Source: Holophagae bacterium
GTDB taxonomy: Bacteria > Acidobacteriota > Thermoanaerobaculia > Thermoanaerobaculales > Sulfomarinibacteraceae
Reading direction: 5' to 3'
Assembly: GCA_030637505.1 (NCBI GenBank)
Contig: DAOWGJ010000058.1
Location: 1-41,663 of the forward strand
Length of the DNA: 41,663 nt
The notes under the pieces are model-generated. The model had not been told where the DNA came from. It did not search any database and saw only the letters and a list, made by a program, of their open reading frames with translations. Shown here in pieces: positions 33,157 to 40,341 of the stretch; within the stretch, counting starts at the first letter, position 1, and the number at the start of each line of letters is the position of its first letter. The position numbers and the translations under genes are program-made.

Positions 33157-33999
33157 CTATCTAATATTCAATCCCAGTGATCGCAACTTTTCACGGGCGA
33201 GATCTGCTTCCTTTGTGCCGGGGTGTTCGTACACGACGTACTGGAGGTTGACAACACCCTGGCCCTGGTCGCCTGAATTCAGGTACAAGAGGCCCTTCTT
33301 GAGTTGAGAGGCGGCACCCTTGTCCGAGTTGGGATAGTCCTCGAGAACTTGGCTGAAGGTCTGGATTGCCTCGTCGGTCAAATCCTGGGCCGCGTAGCAC
33401 TCTCCGACCCAATAGAGGGCGTTGTCCGAAAGCTCGGTATCAGGGAAGCGGCGCCGGTAGTCCTGGAAGCCCTGTGCGGCCAGGTCGTAATTTCCACGCA
33501 TGTAGTCCTCATAGGCCGACCGGTAAAGCCGGTCGGGGGACATCTCTGCGCCAGGCGAAGCGACCGCCGTGGCACCAACCGCAGCCCCGGCGGCCAGAGC
33601 CGTCGGGGGCCCCCCGGTTCTACCTTCTGCGTCGGTATTCGGCATTGCCGTTACCGGAGGAAGCGCAACCGTCGATCGGCTTCGCGCGGCCGCCAGTTCC
33701 TGGGAAATCTGCTGCAGTTGGCGAGTGGTCAGTTCAAGGCTGGCATGAAGCCCTTCCATGCGCTCCTGGAGTTTCTGAACCTGCATCGCCAAATCGGCAT
33801 TGGACCGCATGTTCTTTTCTGTCAGCTCCTTCATGCGATTCTCCATCGAGGTGAGGTCTTGCCGTTCAGGAGCATTGCTCCTCATGCCTTGGATTTCACG
33901 CTGAACATCTGTGATTTCACGGTGGAGGAGGGCCATATCCTCGCCTGAGGCACAGGCGAGGGCAGAGATTGCGAGAACGACGATCAGAACCTGGCGCAT
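33157..33999 (-). CDS. cpoB: Tol-Pal system coordinator CpoB/YbgF-like TPR lipoprotein
   Basis: The 280-residue protein has a lipoprotein signal ending in SALAC (Cys16), a coiled-coil region (residues 22-105) that would trimerise, a Pro/Ala-rich linker, and three TPR units from about 155 to the end (YRSAYEDYMRGNYDLAAQGFQDY, ALYWVGECYAAQDLTDEAIQTF, GLLYLNSGDQGQGVVNLQYVV). CpoB links Tol-Pal with PBP1B in coordinating outer-membrane constriction. E. coli CpoB is not a lipoprotein; acylation here would tether it. It follows pal by 19 bases with AGGAG before the ATG. Confidence 0.88.
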   Translation of the reverse strand: MRQVLIVVLAISALACASGEDMALLHREITDVQREIQGMRSNAPERQDLTSMENRMKELTEKNMRSNADLAMQVQKLQERMEGLHASLELTTRQLQQISQELAAARSRSTVALPPVTAMPNTDAEGRTGGPPTALAAGAAVGATAVASPGAEMSPDRLYRSAYEDYMRGNYDLAAQGFQDYRRRFPDTELSDNALYWVGECYAAQDLTDEAIQTFSQVLEDYPNSDKGAASQLKKGLLYLNSGDQGQGVVNLQYVVYEHPGTKEADLAREKLRSLGLNIR

Positions 34000-34018
34000 G
34001 GTGGTGTTCTCCTGTGTT

Positions 34019-34603
34019 CTAGCGGGCTGTTATGACGAAGTGTGAGCGCCGGTTCTGGGACCAGGATTGTTCGTCGTGGCCGAATGAGAACGGCCGTTCC
34101 TCTCCGTAGCTGATCGTCCGGATCCGCTGCGGAGAGATTCCCAGAAAGACCAGGTAGTCCTTGACCGAGTTGGCGCGCCTTTCACCGAGGGCCAAATTGT
34201 ACTCTCGTGTGTTGCGTTCGTCGCAGTGTCCCTCGATCAGGATTTCGACTGACGAATACTGGTTGAGCCATGAGGCGTTACCCGCAATGTGCTCCCGGGA
34301 GGCCTCGCCGATGGTGTAGCTGTCGGTCTCGAAGAACACGTCATCGAGGTAGCCACGGGCGTTGAGGCTGATGAGATCCGCCGGGAGGTCTTCGACGATG
34401 GCCTGTTCGGAGACAACGGTTTCGGCGCCGCCATCGGCGACGTACTCTTCATCGACCGAAGGTTGGGGCGCAGGCGTTGGCGTGGTGTCGACGACTGTTG
34501 GTGCGGTGGACTCGGCCTTGGGTTGAGTGCTGGAACATCCGAAGGAAAGAACCAGAATCAAAGCAAACAATATTGATGCGGCGGCGCGAATTCCTGACGG
34601 CAT
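34019..34603 (-). CDS. pal: Peptidoglycan-associated lipoprotein Pal
   Basis: The 194-residue protein has lipobox SFGC (Cys23), a Thr/Pro-rich linker (25-80), and an OmpA-like peptidoglycan-binding domain (about 85-194) with FFETDSYTI, IEGHCDERNTREYNLALGERRANSVKDYL and a final NRRSHFVI. It anchors the outer membrane to peptidoglycan. cpoB follows on the same transcript, but tolB, normally just upstream, is absent: the next gene is a divergent SpoU-type methyltransferase. A 16-bp inverted repeat lies a few bases before its ribosome-binding site. Confidence 0.93.
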   Translation of the reverse strand: MPSGIRAAASILFALILVLSFGCSSTQPKAESTAPTVVDTTPTPAPQPSVDEEYVADGGAETVVSEQAIVEDLPADLISLNARGYLDDVFFETDSYTIGEASREHIAGNASWLNQYSSVEILIEGHCDERNTREYNLALGERRANSVKDYLVFLGISPQRIRTISYGEERPFSFGHDEQSWSQNRRSHFVITAR

Positions 34604-34621
34604 GGAGGCCTCCCTGGTAGT

Positions 34622-34676
34622 ACCTCAGATGAGTAATCTTGAAGCAGATCGCCGTTGAAAATTACTCATCTGAGGT
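34622..34676 (-). promoter_or_regulatory. 16-bp inverted repeat in the pal leader (hairpin or operator)
   Basis: ACCTCAGATGAGTAAT (34622-34637) is the exact reverse complement of 34661-34676, with 23 bases between. In pal mRNA it would form a stem of 16 perfect pairs ending just before the GGGAGG ribosome-binding site. It could instead be a dyad operator in DNA. The arms are unrelated to the other repeats in the window. Confidence 0.65.
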
Positions 34677-34739
34677 CTTAATGTAGCCCGGAATTGGCGC
34701 AGGATCAACGGATGGTCCCGGAAATATTTGGGTTCCCTC

Positions 34740-34768
34740 TTGACACCGGGTGATCCTGGACACATATT
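34740..34768 (+). promoter_or_regulatory. Promoter of the candidate small RNA / methyltransferase leader
   Basis: A perfect TTGACA (34740-34745) is followed after 17 bases by CATATT (34763-34768). A GGACAC/GTGTCC dyad overlaps the -10 (34758-34778) and could be an operator. Confidence 0.55.
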
Positions 34769-34774
34769 TAAAGT

Positions 34775-34893
34775 GTCCGGGAATTCCGGACCGCGGGTTT
34801 TGGTCGGACCTCGTAGCCGCGTTACCCTCTGCGAAGGCCCGGGTGGGTACACCCGCCGTCACGAAATCCCGCGTTCGCGGGATTTCGTTTGTT
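34775..34893 (+). ncRNA. Candidate ~120-nt small RNA or attenuator leader
   Basis: Between the promoter above and a strong terminator there is no usable reading frame but several hairpins, for example GGTGGG/CCCGCC around TACA just before the terminator. The layout, promoter-120 bases-terminator, is that of a small RNA or of an attenuator controlling the methyltransferase gene 90 bases further on. No match to 4.5S RNA, tmRNA or RNase P motifs was found. Confidence 0.4.
34861..34893 (+). terminator. Rho-independent terminator or attenuator
   Basis: ACGAAATCCCGC (34861-34872) pairs perfectly with 34877-34888 around GTTC, followed by TTTGTT. It lies 90 bases before the TTG start of the methyltransferase gene. 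Confidence 0.75.
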
Positions 34894-34982
34894 CGGGAAA
34901 CTCCTTGCTACTCTATGACCGATCGGCGGATGCCGGCAGGACGGTTTTCGCCGCTTCGGATGCCGGGCAATGGGGAGTAGGC

Positions 34983-35558
34983 TTGATTACCAAGGAAGAG
35001 TTCGACCATCAGCGGCGCTTGGCCCGCAGGGCTCGCCGGCGGGACCATTATCGGCGTGGCTTGCGTTCCCTGGCCATTGCCGGCTGGAACACTTCCAAGG
35101 AGCACAATGTCGGGACACTGGTGAGAACGGCTCACGCGGTTGCCGCAGAAGAAGTTGTTCTTGTTGGTGATCGTGACTGGAACGTCGAGGCCGCCAAGAC
35201 CTCCGAATATTTTACCGATGTGACGATCCTCGAAGACGAAACAGCGTTGTTGGAACATGTCCGGAAGCGTGGTTGGTCGCTGGTGGCCGTGGAACTGGAC
35301 AGCAGAGCCGTCAGTCTGTTCGATGCCGAATATCCTGAAAATCCGTGCTTTCTCCTGGGTGCCGAGAGGGACGGCCTTCCTCGGAGTCTGATTGATGCAG
35401 CGGAAATTGTCGTACAGATCCCCCAATGGGGCCTCGTGCCATGCCTGAATCTTGCGGTTGCCGGGTCGATCGTCCTGTACGACTACCTGGCAAAGCAGCA
35501 ACAAAAGGGCGCCCTCGACCGGCCTGAGGGCGGGCTCGTGCCGCTGGAAGACAGCTGA
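34983..35558 (+). CDS. SpoU/TrmH-family RNA 2'-O-methyltransferase
   Basis: The 191-residue protein has the three SPOUT motifs: NTSKEHNVGTLVRTAHAV (motif 1), CFLLGAERDGLPRSL (motif 2) and IPQWGLVPCLNLAVAGSIVLYDYL (motif 3). The catalytic Arg of NxGxxxR is present; motif 3 has CLN in place of the usual SLN. It has no N-terminal RNA-binding extension, like TrmL, so the target is likely a tRNA but cannot be fixed. The TTG at 34983 with GGGGAG upstream is preferred because the longer frame runs through the terminator. Its stop lies inside an AGCTGWY repeat. Confidence 0.82.
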   Translation: MITKEEFDHQRRLARRARRRDHYRRGLRSLAIAGWNTSKEHNVGTLVRTAHAVAAEEVVLVGDRDWNVEAAKTSEYFTDVTILEDETALLEHVRKRGWSLVAVELDSRAVSLFDAEYPENPCFLLGAERDGLPRSLIDAAEIVVQIPQWGLVPCLNLAVAGSIVLYDYLAKQQQKGALDRPEGGLVPLEDS

Positions 35559-35583
35559 TAGCTGACAGCTTCAATGCTATTCT
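35551..35583 (+). promoter_or_regulatory. AGCTGWY repeat doubling as promoter of a probably leaderless PBP1A gene
   Basis: ACAGCTGATAGCTGACAGCTT (35551 on) starts within the methyltransferase stop. Its CTGATA (35555-35560) lies 17 bases before TATTCT (35578-35583), which ends six bases before the PBP1A ATG; there is no Shine-Dalgarno. The repeat would then supply the -35 box. Confidence 0.4.
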
Positions 35584-35589
35584 CCCCGA

Positions 35590-38046
35590 ATGAAGTCGCG
35601 ATTGGTCAAGTTCCTGACCCGTGCGGTCTGGGCGATTGTTATTGGGTGCCTTGTCGGGGCCTTCGCCGGATGGTTGGCTGCACGAGCCCTTCACATTCCG
35701 CAACTGGATCAGCTTCCGACCTACCGTCCAGCGACCACATCCCACATTTTTGCCGCCGACGGGAGTGCCTCTGCCAGCTTCGCCTTGGAGCGACGTGTCG
35801 AACTTCCGCCGGAGGCTATCCCGGACACCATCAAGCTTGCGATCGTCGCCATCGAAGACGCCAATTTTTACACCCACGGCGGCGTTGATCCCAAGGCGAT
35901 CCTCAGGGCTGTGATCGGTTCGATCATGACCAGGCGCTTTGGCGGTCGAGGGGGCGCCTCAACCCTGACGCAGCAGTTGGCCAAAAATCTGTTCCTCAGC
36001 CGTGAACGCACCCTGACTCGAAAGGTCAAGGAGATGTTCCTGGCGATGGACATGGAAAAACGTCTCTCCAAGGACCAGGTCATCTCGATGTACGCCAACC
36101 AGATCTACCTGGGGCAGGGCGCCTACGGCATCGAGGCTGCGGCCCAAGTCTATTTTGGCAAGCCCGCGGTCGATCTGGAGCTTCCCGAAGCGGCGATGCT
36201 CGCCGGGATGATTCAAAACCCCGAGCGTCTCCACAACCCCATCAGAAACCCCGAGGGCACCCGGAATCGCCGGAATCACGTTCTCGCCAAAATGTTTGAG
36301 CTGGGCTTCATCGGCCGGGAGGCCTATGAGACGGCGGTCAACGAACCGTTGGAAGTTTCGATTCACAGGGAGAGCAAGGTCGGCGGCGACTATTTTGTCG
36401 AGCACGTCAGAAAGACCATCGAACAGCGATATGGGACGGACGCCCTCTACACAGCCGGCCTCCAAGTCGACGTGACGATGGAACCCGCGCTGCAACGGGC
36501 GGCGGAACGGGCCGTCAGAGAGGGCCTGGTCGAATTGGAGACGACCCGCCTGGGCTACAGGAAGCCGCCCAATGTCGTCACGTCCGGTCTGGCGGCAGAT
36601 TCTGAGTCGTACGAAGATCCTTCATGGAAGGGGCTGACGTTCGACCCGTCGTCGATGGTCAAGGCCGTCGTCCTGGAGGTTGGGCGTTCGGTCGCTCGGC
36701 TGAACATCGCTGGTCGCGAGGCGACTCTCAGGCTCGACGACGCTTCCTGGACCAGGACCTCCTCGCTGACCAGGATCCTCAAGAAGGGGGACCTCGTGCT
36801 GGTGCGGCTTCCGGAGGCCCCGCCGGAGGTCGGTTCGGACGACGAACTCAGGGTCATGCTGGTGCAGGAGCCGGAGATCGAAAGCGCCTTGCTTGCGATG
36901 GATAACCGGACCGGGGCTGTCCTCGCGATGGTCGGTGGCTTCGACTTCGAACGGTCAGAGTTCAACAGGGCTGTCCAGTCCAAGCTCCAGTGTGGGTCGG
37001 CGTTCAAACCCTTCGTCTACCTGACGGCGTTCGAGCGAGGTTTCACACCGGCGGACACGGTTTTTGACGGGCCGGCCCTGTTTCCGGACGGCAGTGGAGA
37101 ACTGACCTACTGCCCCAGGAACTATTACGGAAAGTATTTCGGCGTCACCACCCTGAGACGGGCCCTCGAACTGAGTTTCAACGCCAGTGCGGTCAAGCTT
37201 CAGGACATGGTCGGAGGTCAAGCGGTTGTTGAGACCGCCAAGGCGATGGGCATCTCGACCCCTTTGAGACCCTACCCGTCGCTCGCCCTGGGCACTCTGG
37301 GTGTACGGCTGATCGATCTGGTCCGGGCATATGCCGGCTTCGCCAATCTCGGAGAGGTTCCGGCGCCGTATTTCATCTCAGAGGTTCGGGACCGGGATGG
37401 GCGGTCGTTGGAGCGTTTCTTCCCCAGCCTTGAGCGGAAGGCCCCCGCCGCGGCCAGCTATCTCTTGCTCCACGTCCTCGAAGGGGTTGTCAAAAGGGGC
37501 ACCGGCCAGAAAGCCAAGGTGTTGGATGCCCATCTGGCGGGCAAGACGGGAACGACGGACGATTACTCCGACGCTTGGTTTGTCGGGTCCTCCCCCCGCA
37601 TCACGGTCGGTGTGTGGGTCGGCAGGGACAAAAAGGCGCCTATCGGGAAGAGGATGACAGGGGCCGCCGCGGCTTTGCCGATCTGGATCAAATTCATGGA
37701 GGCCTACTTAGAGACGCTGGACGAAGCGGCGAGGGCCGAGAGGTTTCCCGTGCCGGCTGGTGTGGTCTTCAGTGCCGTGGACTGGTATTCCGGTCACGTG
37801 GTCGTACCGGCCTGCGCCGATCGAAGCCGGGTCGTCTTGGAGGCCTTTCTCGATGGGACAGAACCCCTGGTGACCTGTGAGGGCGACGAACCGGGTCTTT
37901 GGGAATTGCCCTGGCCGTTCCAGCAGGCCTATTACACGCCCAGAATCGGGGAACCGATGCCAGACCTTCAATCTCTGGCTCGTGCCGATGAACGCCTCGA
38001 AGAAGAAAAAGAAGAAGCCGAAGCTAAAGCGAGGGAAGGGCGGTAA
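35590..38046 (+). CDS. mrcA: Penicillin-binding protein 1A (bifunctional transglycosylase/transpeptidase)
   Basis: The 818-residue protein has an N-terminal membrane helix (11-33), a GT51 domain with the catalytic Glu89 in IVAIEDANFYTHGG and GGASTLTQQLAKNLFL, an OB-like insert (about 340-430), and a transpeptidase domain with SAFK (470-473), SFN (529-531) and KTG (652-654). The C terminus is a highly charged Glu/Lys helix. It polymerises glycan strands from lipid II and crosslinks them outside the inner membrane. The OB-like insert points to class A PBP1a rather than PBP1b or 1c. It converges on the thioredoxin-like gene with only six bases between stops. Confidence 0.93.
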   Translation: MKSRLVKFLTRAVWAIVIGCLVGAFAGWLAARALHIPQLDQLPTYRPATTSHIFAADGSASASFALERRVELPPEAIPDTIKLAIVAIEDANFYTHGGVDPKAILRAVIGSIMTRRFGGRGGASTLTQQLAKNLFLSRERTLTRKVKEMFLAMDMEKRLSKDQVISMYANQIYLGQGAYGIEAAAQVYFGKPAVDLELPEAAMLAGMIQNPERLHNPIRNPEGTRNRRNHVLAKMFELGFIGREAYETAVNEPLEVSIHRESKVGGDYFVEHVRKTIEQRYGTDALYTAGLQVDVTMEPALQRAAERAVREGLVELETTRLGYRKPPNVVTSGLAADSESYEDPSWKGLTFDPSSMVKAVVLEVGRSVARLNIAGREATLRLDDASWTRTSSLTRILKKGDLVLVRLPEAPPEVGSDDELRVMLVQEPEIESALLAMDNRTGAVLAMVGGFDFERSEFNRAVQSKLQCGSAFKPFVYLTAFERGFTPADTVFDGPALFPDGSGELTYCPRNYYGKYFGVTTLRRALELSFNASAVKLQDMVGGQAVVETAKAMGISTPLRPYPSLALGTLGVRLIDLVRAYAGFANLGEVPAPYFISEVRDRDGRSLERFFPSLERKAPAAASYLLLHVLEGVVKRGTGQKAKVLDAHLAGKTGTTDDYSDAWFVGSSPRITVGVWVGRDKKAPIGKRMTGAAAALPIWIKFMEAYLETLDEAARAERFPVPAGVVFSAVDWYSGHVVVPACADRSRVVLEAFLDGTEPLVTCEGDEPGLWELPWPFQQAYYTPRIGEPMPDLQSLARADERLEEEKEEAEAKAREGR

Positions 38047-38052
38047 AGCCGG

Positions 38053-38520
38053 TCAACCGACGAGCGCCCGGACCCTTTCCAGGAATCCTTCGGGTGGCAG
38101 GTAACCGGGGATTCGCCCCAGTTCAGTGCCGTCGGTGCTGAGCAGCAGAACGGTCGGGAGTCCATCGACCCGGTACTGGTCTGAGAGGTCCCGGCCGTCG
38201 CCGTCGACGTCCATGCGTACGGGTACGGTGTTCTCAGCCAGGAAATTGGCGACCGAGGTGTCGGCCAGCGTTGTGTCTTCGAGTTTTTTGCACCAGATAC
38301 ACCAGTCGGCGTAGAAGGTCACCAGGACAACCTTTTCTTCCGAGCGTGCCCTGAAGAAAGCGGCATCCCACGTCCCCGCCCACTGAATATTCCCGTTCTG
38401 GGCATTCGAAACGGCGGCCTGCGCGGTTCCTTCCGGGCCTTCCTGGCCGGTGCAGCCGGCAAAGGTGCCCAGCACGAGGCACATCAGGCCGAGTCGGGAT
38501 ATCAAGGTCATCTGCTTCAT
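38053..38520 (-). CDS. Thioredoxin-like lipoprotein (CxxC, DsbD-gamma/Thioredoxin_7 type)
   Basis: The ATG at 38520 gives a lipoprotein signal with lipobox FAGC (Cys23) and has GGAGG upstream; the frame extends further 5' but that part is not protein-like. The 155-residue protein has FYADWCIWCKKLED (CxxC active site), a DLSDQYRVDGLPTVLLL cis-Pro region and GRIPGY at the end. It probably moves electrons to periplasmic disulfides or cytochrome maturation; which is unknown. Two TAGAAT boxes lie upstream, at 38561-38566 and in the left inverted repeat, the latter with a well-placed -35. Confidence 0.85.
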   Translation of the reverse strand: MKQMTLISRLGLMCLVLGTFAGCTGQEGPEGTAQAAVSNAQNGNIQWAGTWDAAFFRARSEEKVVLVTFYADWCIWCKKLEDTTLADTSVANFLAENTVPVRMDVDGDGRDLSDQYRVDGLPTVLLLSTDGTELGRIPGYLPPEGFLERVRALVG

Positions 38521-38622
38521 TCTTCCTCCGGGCCGACGTTTCGAGTGTCGGCGGGCGAGCATTCTACACCGAGTTCTTGTCCGGAGCTCGACAGGGGTTA
38601 CACCGAGGTCCTCTTCCGACAG

Positions 38623-38742
38623 AATTCTACGCTCTTTGGAAGAAAGCTGTCAGCAATCAGCCGTTAGCAATTAGCAAGACAACTTCGCAGCTCTCAGGTC
38701 GAGTTTTCTAAGCTAACCGCTAATAGCTCACTGCTAACAGCT
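38623..38742. repeat. Long inverted repeat flanking the phosphatase cassette, left copy
   Basis: Bases 38623-38702 are the reverse complement of 40231-40310 at 77 of 80 positions. A second block, 38711-38742, is the reverse complement of 40189-40220 at about 27 of 32 positions. The arm contains degenerate AGCTGTC/TTAGC repeats. CTCTTCC outside each arm also matches. Left and right arms enclose only the hairpin element and the SpoIIE gene, within a 415-base gap on this side. Confidence 0.85.
38624..38652 (-). promoter_or_regulatory. Outward-facing promoter in the left inverted repeat
   Basis: On the minus strand TGACAG (complement of 38647-38652), 17 bases and TAGAAT (complement of 38624-38629) face the thioredoxin-like gene. 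The right arm carries the same -10 with TTACAG as -35. Confidence 0.5.
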
Positions 38743-38795
38743 CCCCTTGTGGGGTCGCCGTCTTGTCGATTCCGGTCTCTCGTGACATGATCCAG

Positions 38796-38971
38796 CCTGA
38801 CCTTCTCACCGGTTTTCGTTGCGAGGGGCGGAAGACGCAGCGAGGTTCTGCGGTTTCGCAGGTTGAGCGAACGAGGTGTACTTGACGGTACACCGATTAA
38901 GAGAAATCAAGAAAACGCCGAAGATCGTTGTGTATTTCGCTCCGTAGCAGATCACCGGTAAGAAGGTCAGG
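38796..38971 (+). repeat. 176-bp long-hairpin element with 17-bp terminal inverted repeats
   Basis: CCTGACCTTCTCACCGG (38796-38812) matches the reverse complement of 38955-38971 at 16 of 17 positions. Inside, the two halves keep roughly 70 percent complementarity, many mismatches being G-U pairs if read as plus-strand RNA. The tip is GGTGTAC-TTGACG-GTACACC. The right arm covers AGAAGGTCAGG, the only ribosome-binding candidate of the phosphatase gene. It may be a MITE-like repeat, an RNA switch, or both. Confidence 0.7.
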
Positions 38972-38977
38972 CGAACC

Positions 38978-40204
38978 ATGCCGAGACGGACTATTTCCTT
39001 GTATCACCGGATCGAAAGGGCGCTGGAGACCATTGCGGCCGGATCAACGCCTCTCCAGACGATCCAGCAAACGGCGGATTTTCTGGCCACCTCCTTTTCC
39101 GATGACCTCGGCTTGATCGGTGGGCGGATCTACCGCCTTGACGACGAGTCGTATGAACTGGTGGCGACATTCGGCGGAGCGGGTGCTGCGATTTTGGGTC
39201 AGCGTGTCGACCCGAACTACGCCCCGATTCGACGGTTGTTCGATACGGGGACCTTGGTTATGCACCGGGATGACCCGGAACTGGACCCCAGTCTCGAGAG
39301 CCTGCTGGGCACGAGAGAGGTCTTCGCCACCGCGATCGTCGATGGCGGGAACTTCATCCTGAGTTTCGATGTGGATGCGCACGAGGAAAATCGGGAAGAT
39401 CTGGTCTCCACCCTCAACATCGTTCGGCTGGCGATCAACCAGCAACTTCGTGAAGAACGCATGGCAGCGGTCATGGAGGAGGCTCGTCAGATTCAGACTT
39501 CGATCCTGCCGCGGCACATGGAGGCGCCGGGCCAGTTTGTCGTGGCGGCCCGGAGCCTGCCCGCTGAAGTCGTCGGCGGCGATTTCTATGATCTGATTCC
39601 CATGGATGAGACGGCCTTCAGTGTCGTCGTCGCCGATGCGACCGGGCACGGCCTTCCGGCGGCATTGCAGGTTCGCGATGTCTTCACCGGTCTGCGCATG
39701 GGCCTTTCCCGCGAGTACAAACTGGGTCGGACCCTGGAGCGGCTCAACGGCATCATCCACGGCAGTCGGATGGCGACCAAATTTGTTTCACTTTTTCTTG
39801 CCGAGATTGACCTCGACGGCACCATGATCCACTGCAGCGCGGGACATCCGCCGGCCCTGTTGGTGCGCGCTTCGGGGGAAATCGAGCGACTGGCAATCGG
39901 CGGTTTGCCGTTGGGACCTTTCCCCAATGCCCGATACACTGCAGGCCTGACCCAATTCCACAAAGATGACACCCTGGTGATGTATTCGGACGGCATCACC
40001 GAGGCTCATGGAGTGGGTGAAATTGAGTTCGGGATGGATCGGCTCGAGACCATGGTGGTTGCGTCAAGGCATCTGGATCCAGAGGCCCTGGTCGAGAAAA
40101 TCTTCGAAGAAGTCTCGAACTTTTCCGGCGGCAAACCGGCCCATGACGACCAGACGGTGTTGGTGGTGCAGTGGCGCATCTCTCCAGAAGCTGTTAGCCA
40201 TTAG
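38978..40204 (+). CDS. SpoIIE-type serine phosphatase with N-terminal GAF domain
   Basis: The 408-residue protein has a GAF-like sensor (about 10-155), a short coiled coil (155-178) and a PP2C/SpoIIE phosphatase domain (185-402) with VVGGDFYDL (Asp202, Asp205), VVVADATGHGLPAAL (Asp220), SAGHPPALL, YSDGITEA and DDQTVLVV, the metal-binding acids of the family. Such enzymes dephosphorylate anti-sigma antagonists in partner-switching, but no kinase or STAS partner is present nearby. The last residues (EAVSH) and the stop are encoded within the right inverted repeat. The ribosome-binding site is weak and lies in the hairpin element. It is alone inside the inverted-repeat cassette. Confidence 0.9.
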   Translation: MPRRTISLYHRIERALETIAAGSTPLQTIQQTADFLATSFSDDLGLIGGRIYRLDDESYELVATFGGAGAAILGQRVDPNYAPIRRLFDTGTLVMHRDDPELDPSLESLLGTREVFATAIVDGGNFILSFDVDAHEENREDLVSTLNIVRLAINQQLREERMAAVMEEARQIQTSILPRHMEAPGQFVVAARSLPAEVVGGDFYDLIPMDETAFSVVVADATGHGLPAALQVRDVFTGLRMGLSREYKLGRTLERLNGIIHGSRMATKFVSLFLAEIDLDGTMIHCSAGHPPALLVRASGEIERLAIGGLPLGPFPNARYTAGLTQFHKDDTLVMYSDGITEAHGVGEIEFGMDRLETMVVASRHLDPEALVEKIFEEVSNFSGGKPAHDDQTVLVVQWRISPEAVSH

Positions 40205-40310
40205 CTTTGAGCGGTTAGCTGAGGATACCGTCGATCTGAGAGCTGTGAAGTTGTCTTGCTAATTGCTAACGGCTGATTGCTTACAGCTTTCTTCCAAAGA
40301 GCGTAGAATT
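40189..40310. repeat. Long inverted repeat flanking the phosphatase cassette, right copy
   Basis: Reverse complement of the left copy in two blocks (40189-40220 and 40231-40310), separated by 10 bases here and 8 there. It begins inside the last codons of the phosphatase gene and ends 31 bases before the next start codon. Confidence 0.85.
40281..40309 (+). promoter_or_regulatory. Outward-facing promoter in the right inverted repeat
   Basis: TTACAG (40281-40286), 17 bases and TAGAAT (40304-40309) give a start near 40316, about 26 bases before the beta-helix gene and its AAAGGAG. Confidence 0.5.
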
Positions 40311-40341
40311 TCGTTGGGAAGAGACTCAAAGGAGTACGAGA

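Noticed and set aside
38928..39116. Short 62-codon frame before and across the phosphatase start
   Set aside because: Overlaps the hairpin element and the phosphatase in another frame, with no domain or ribosome-binding site.
38978..40204. Integron-type or toxin-antitoxin cassette explanation for the phosphatase region
   Set aside because: No integrase, no attC core sites and no small partner gene; the enclosed gene is a regulatory phosphatase.
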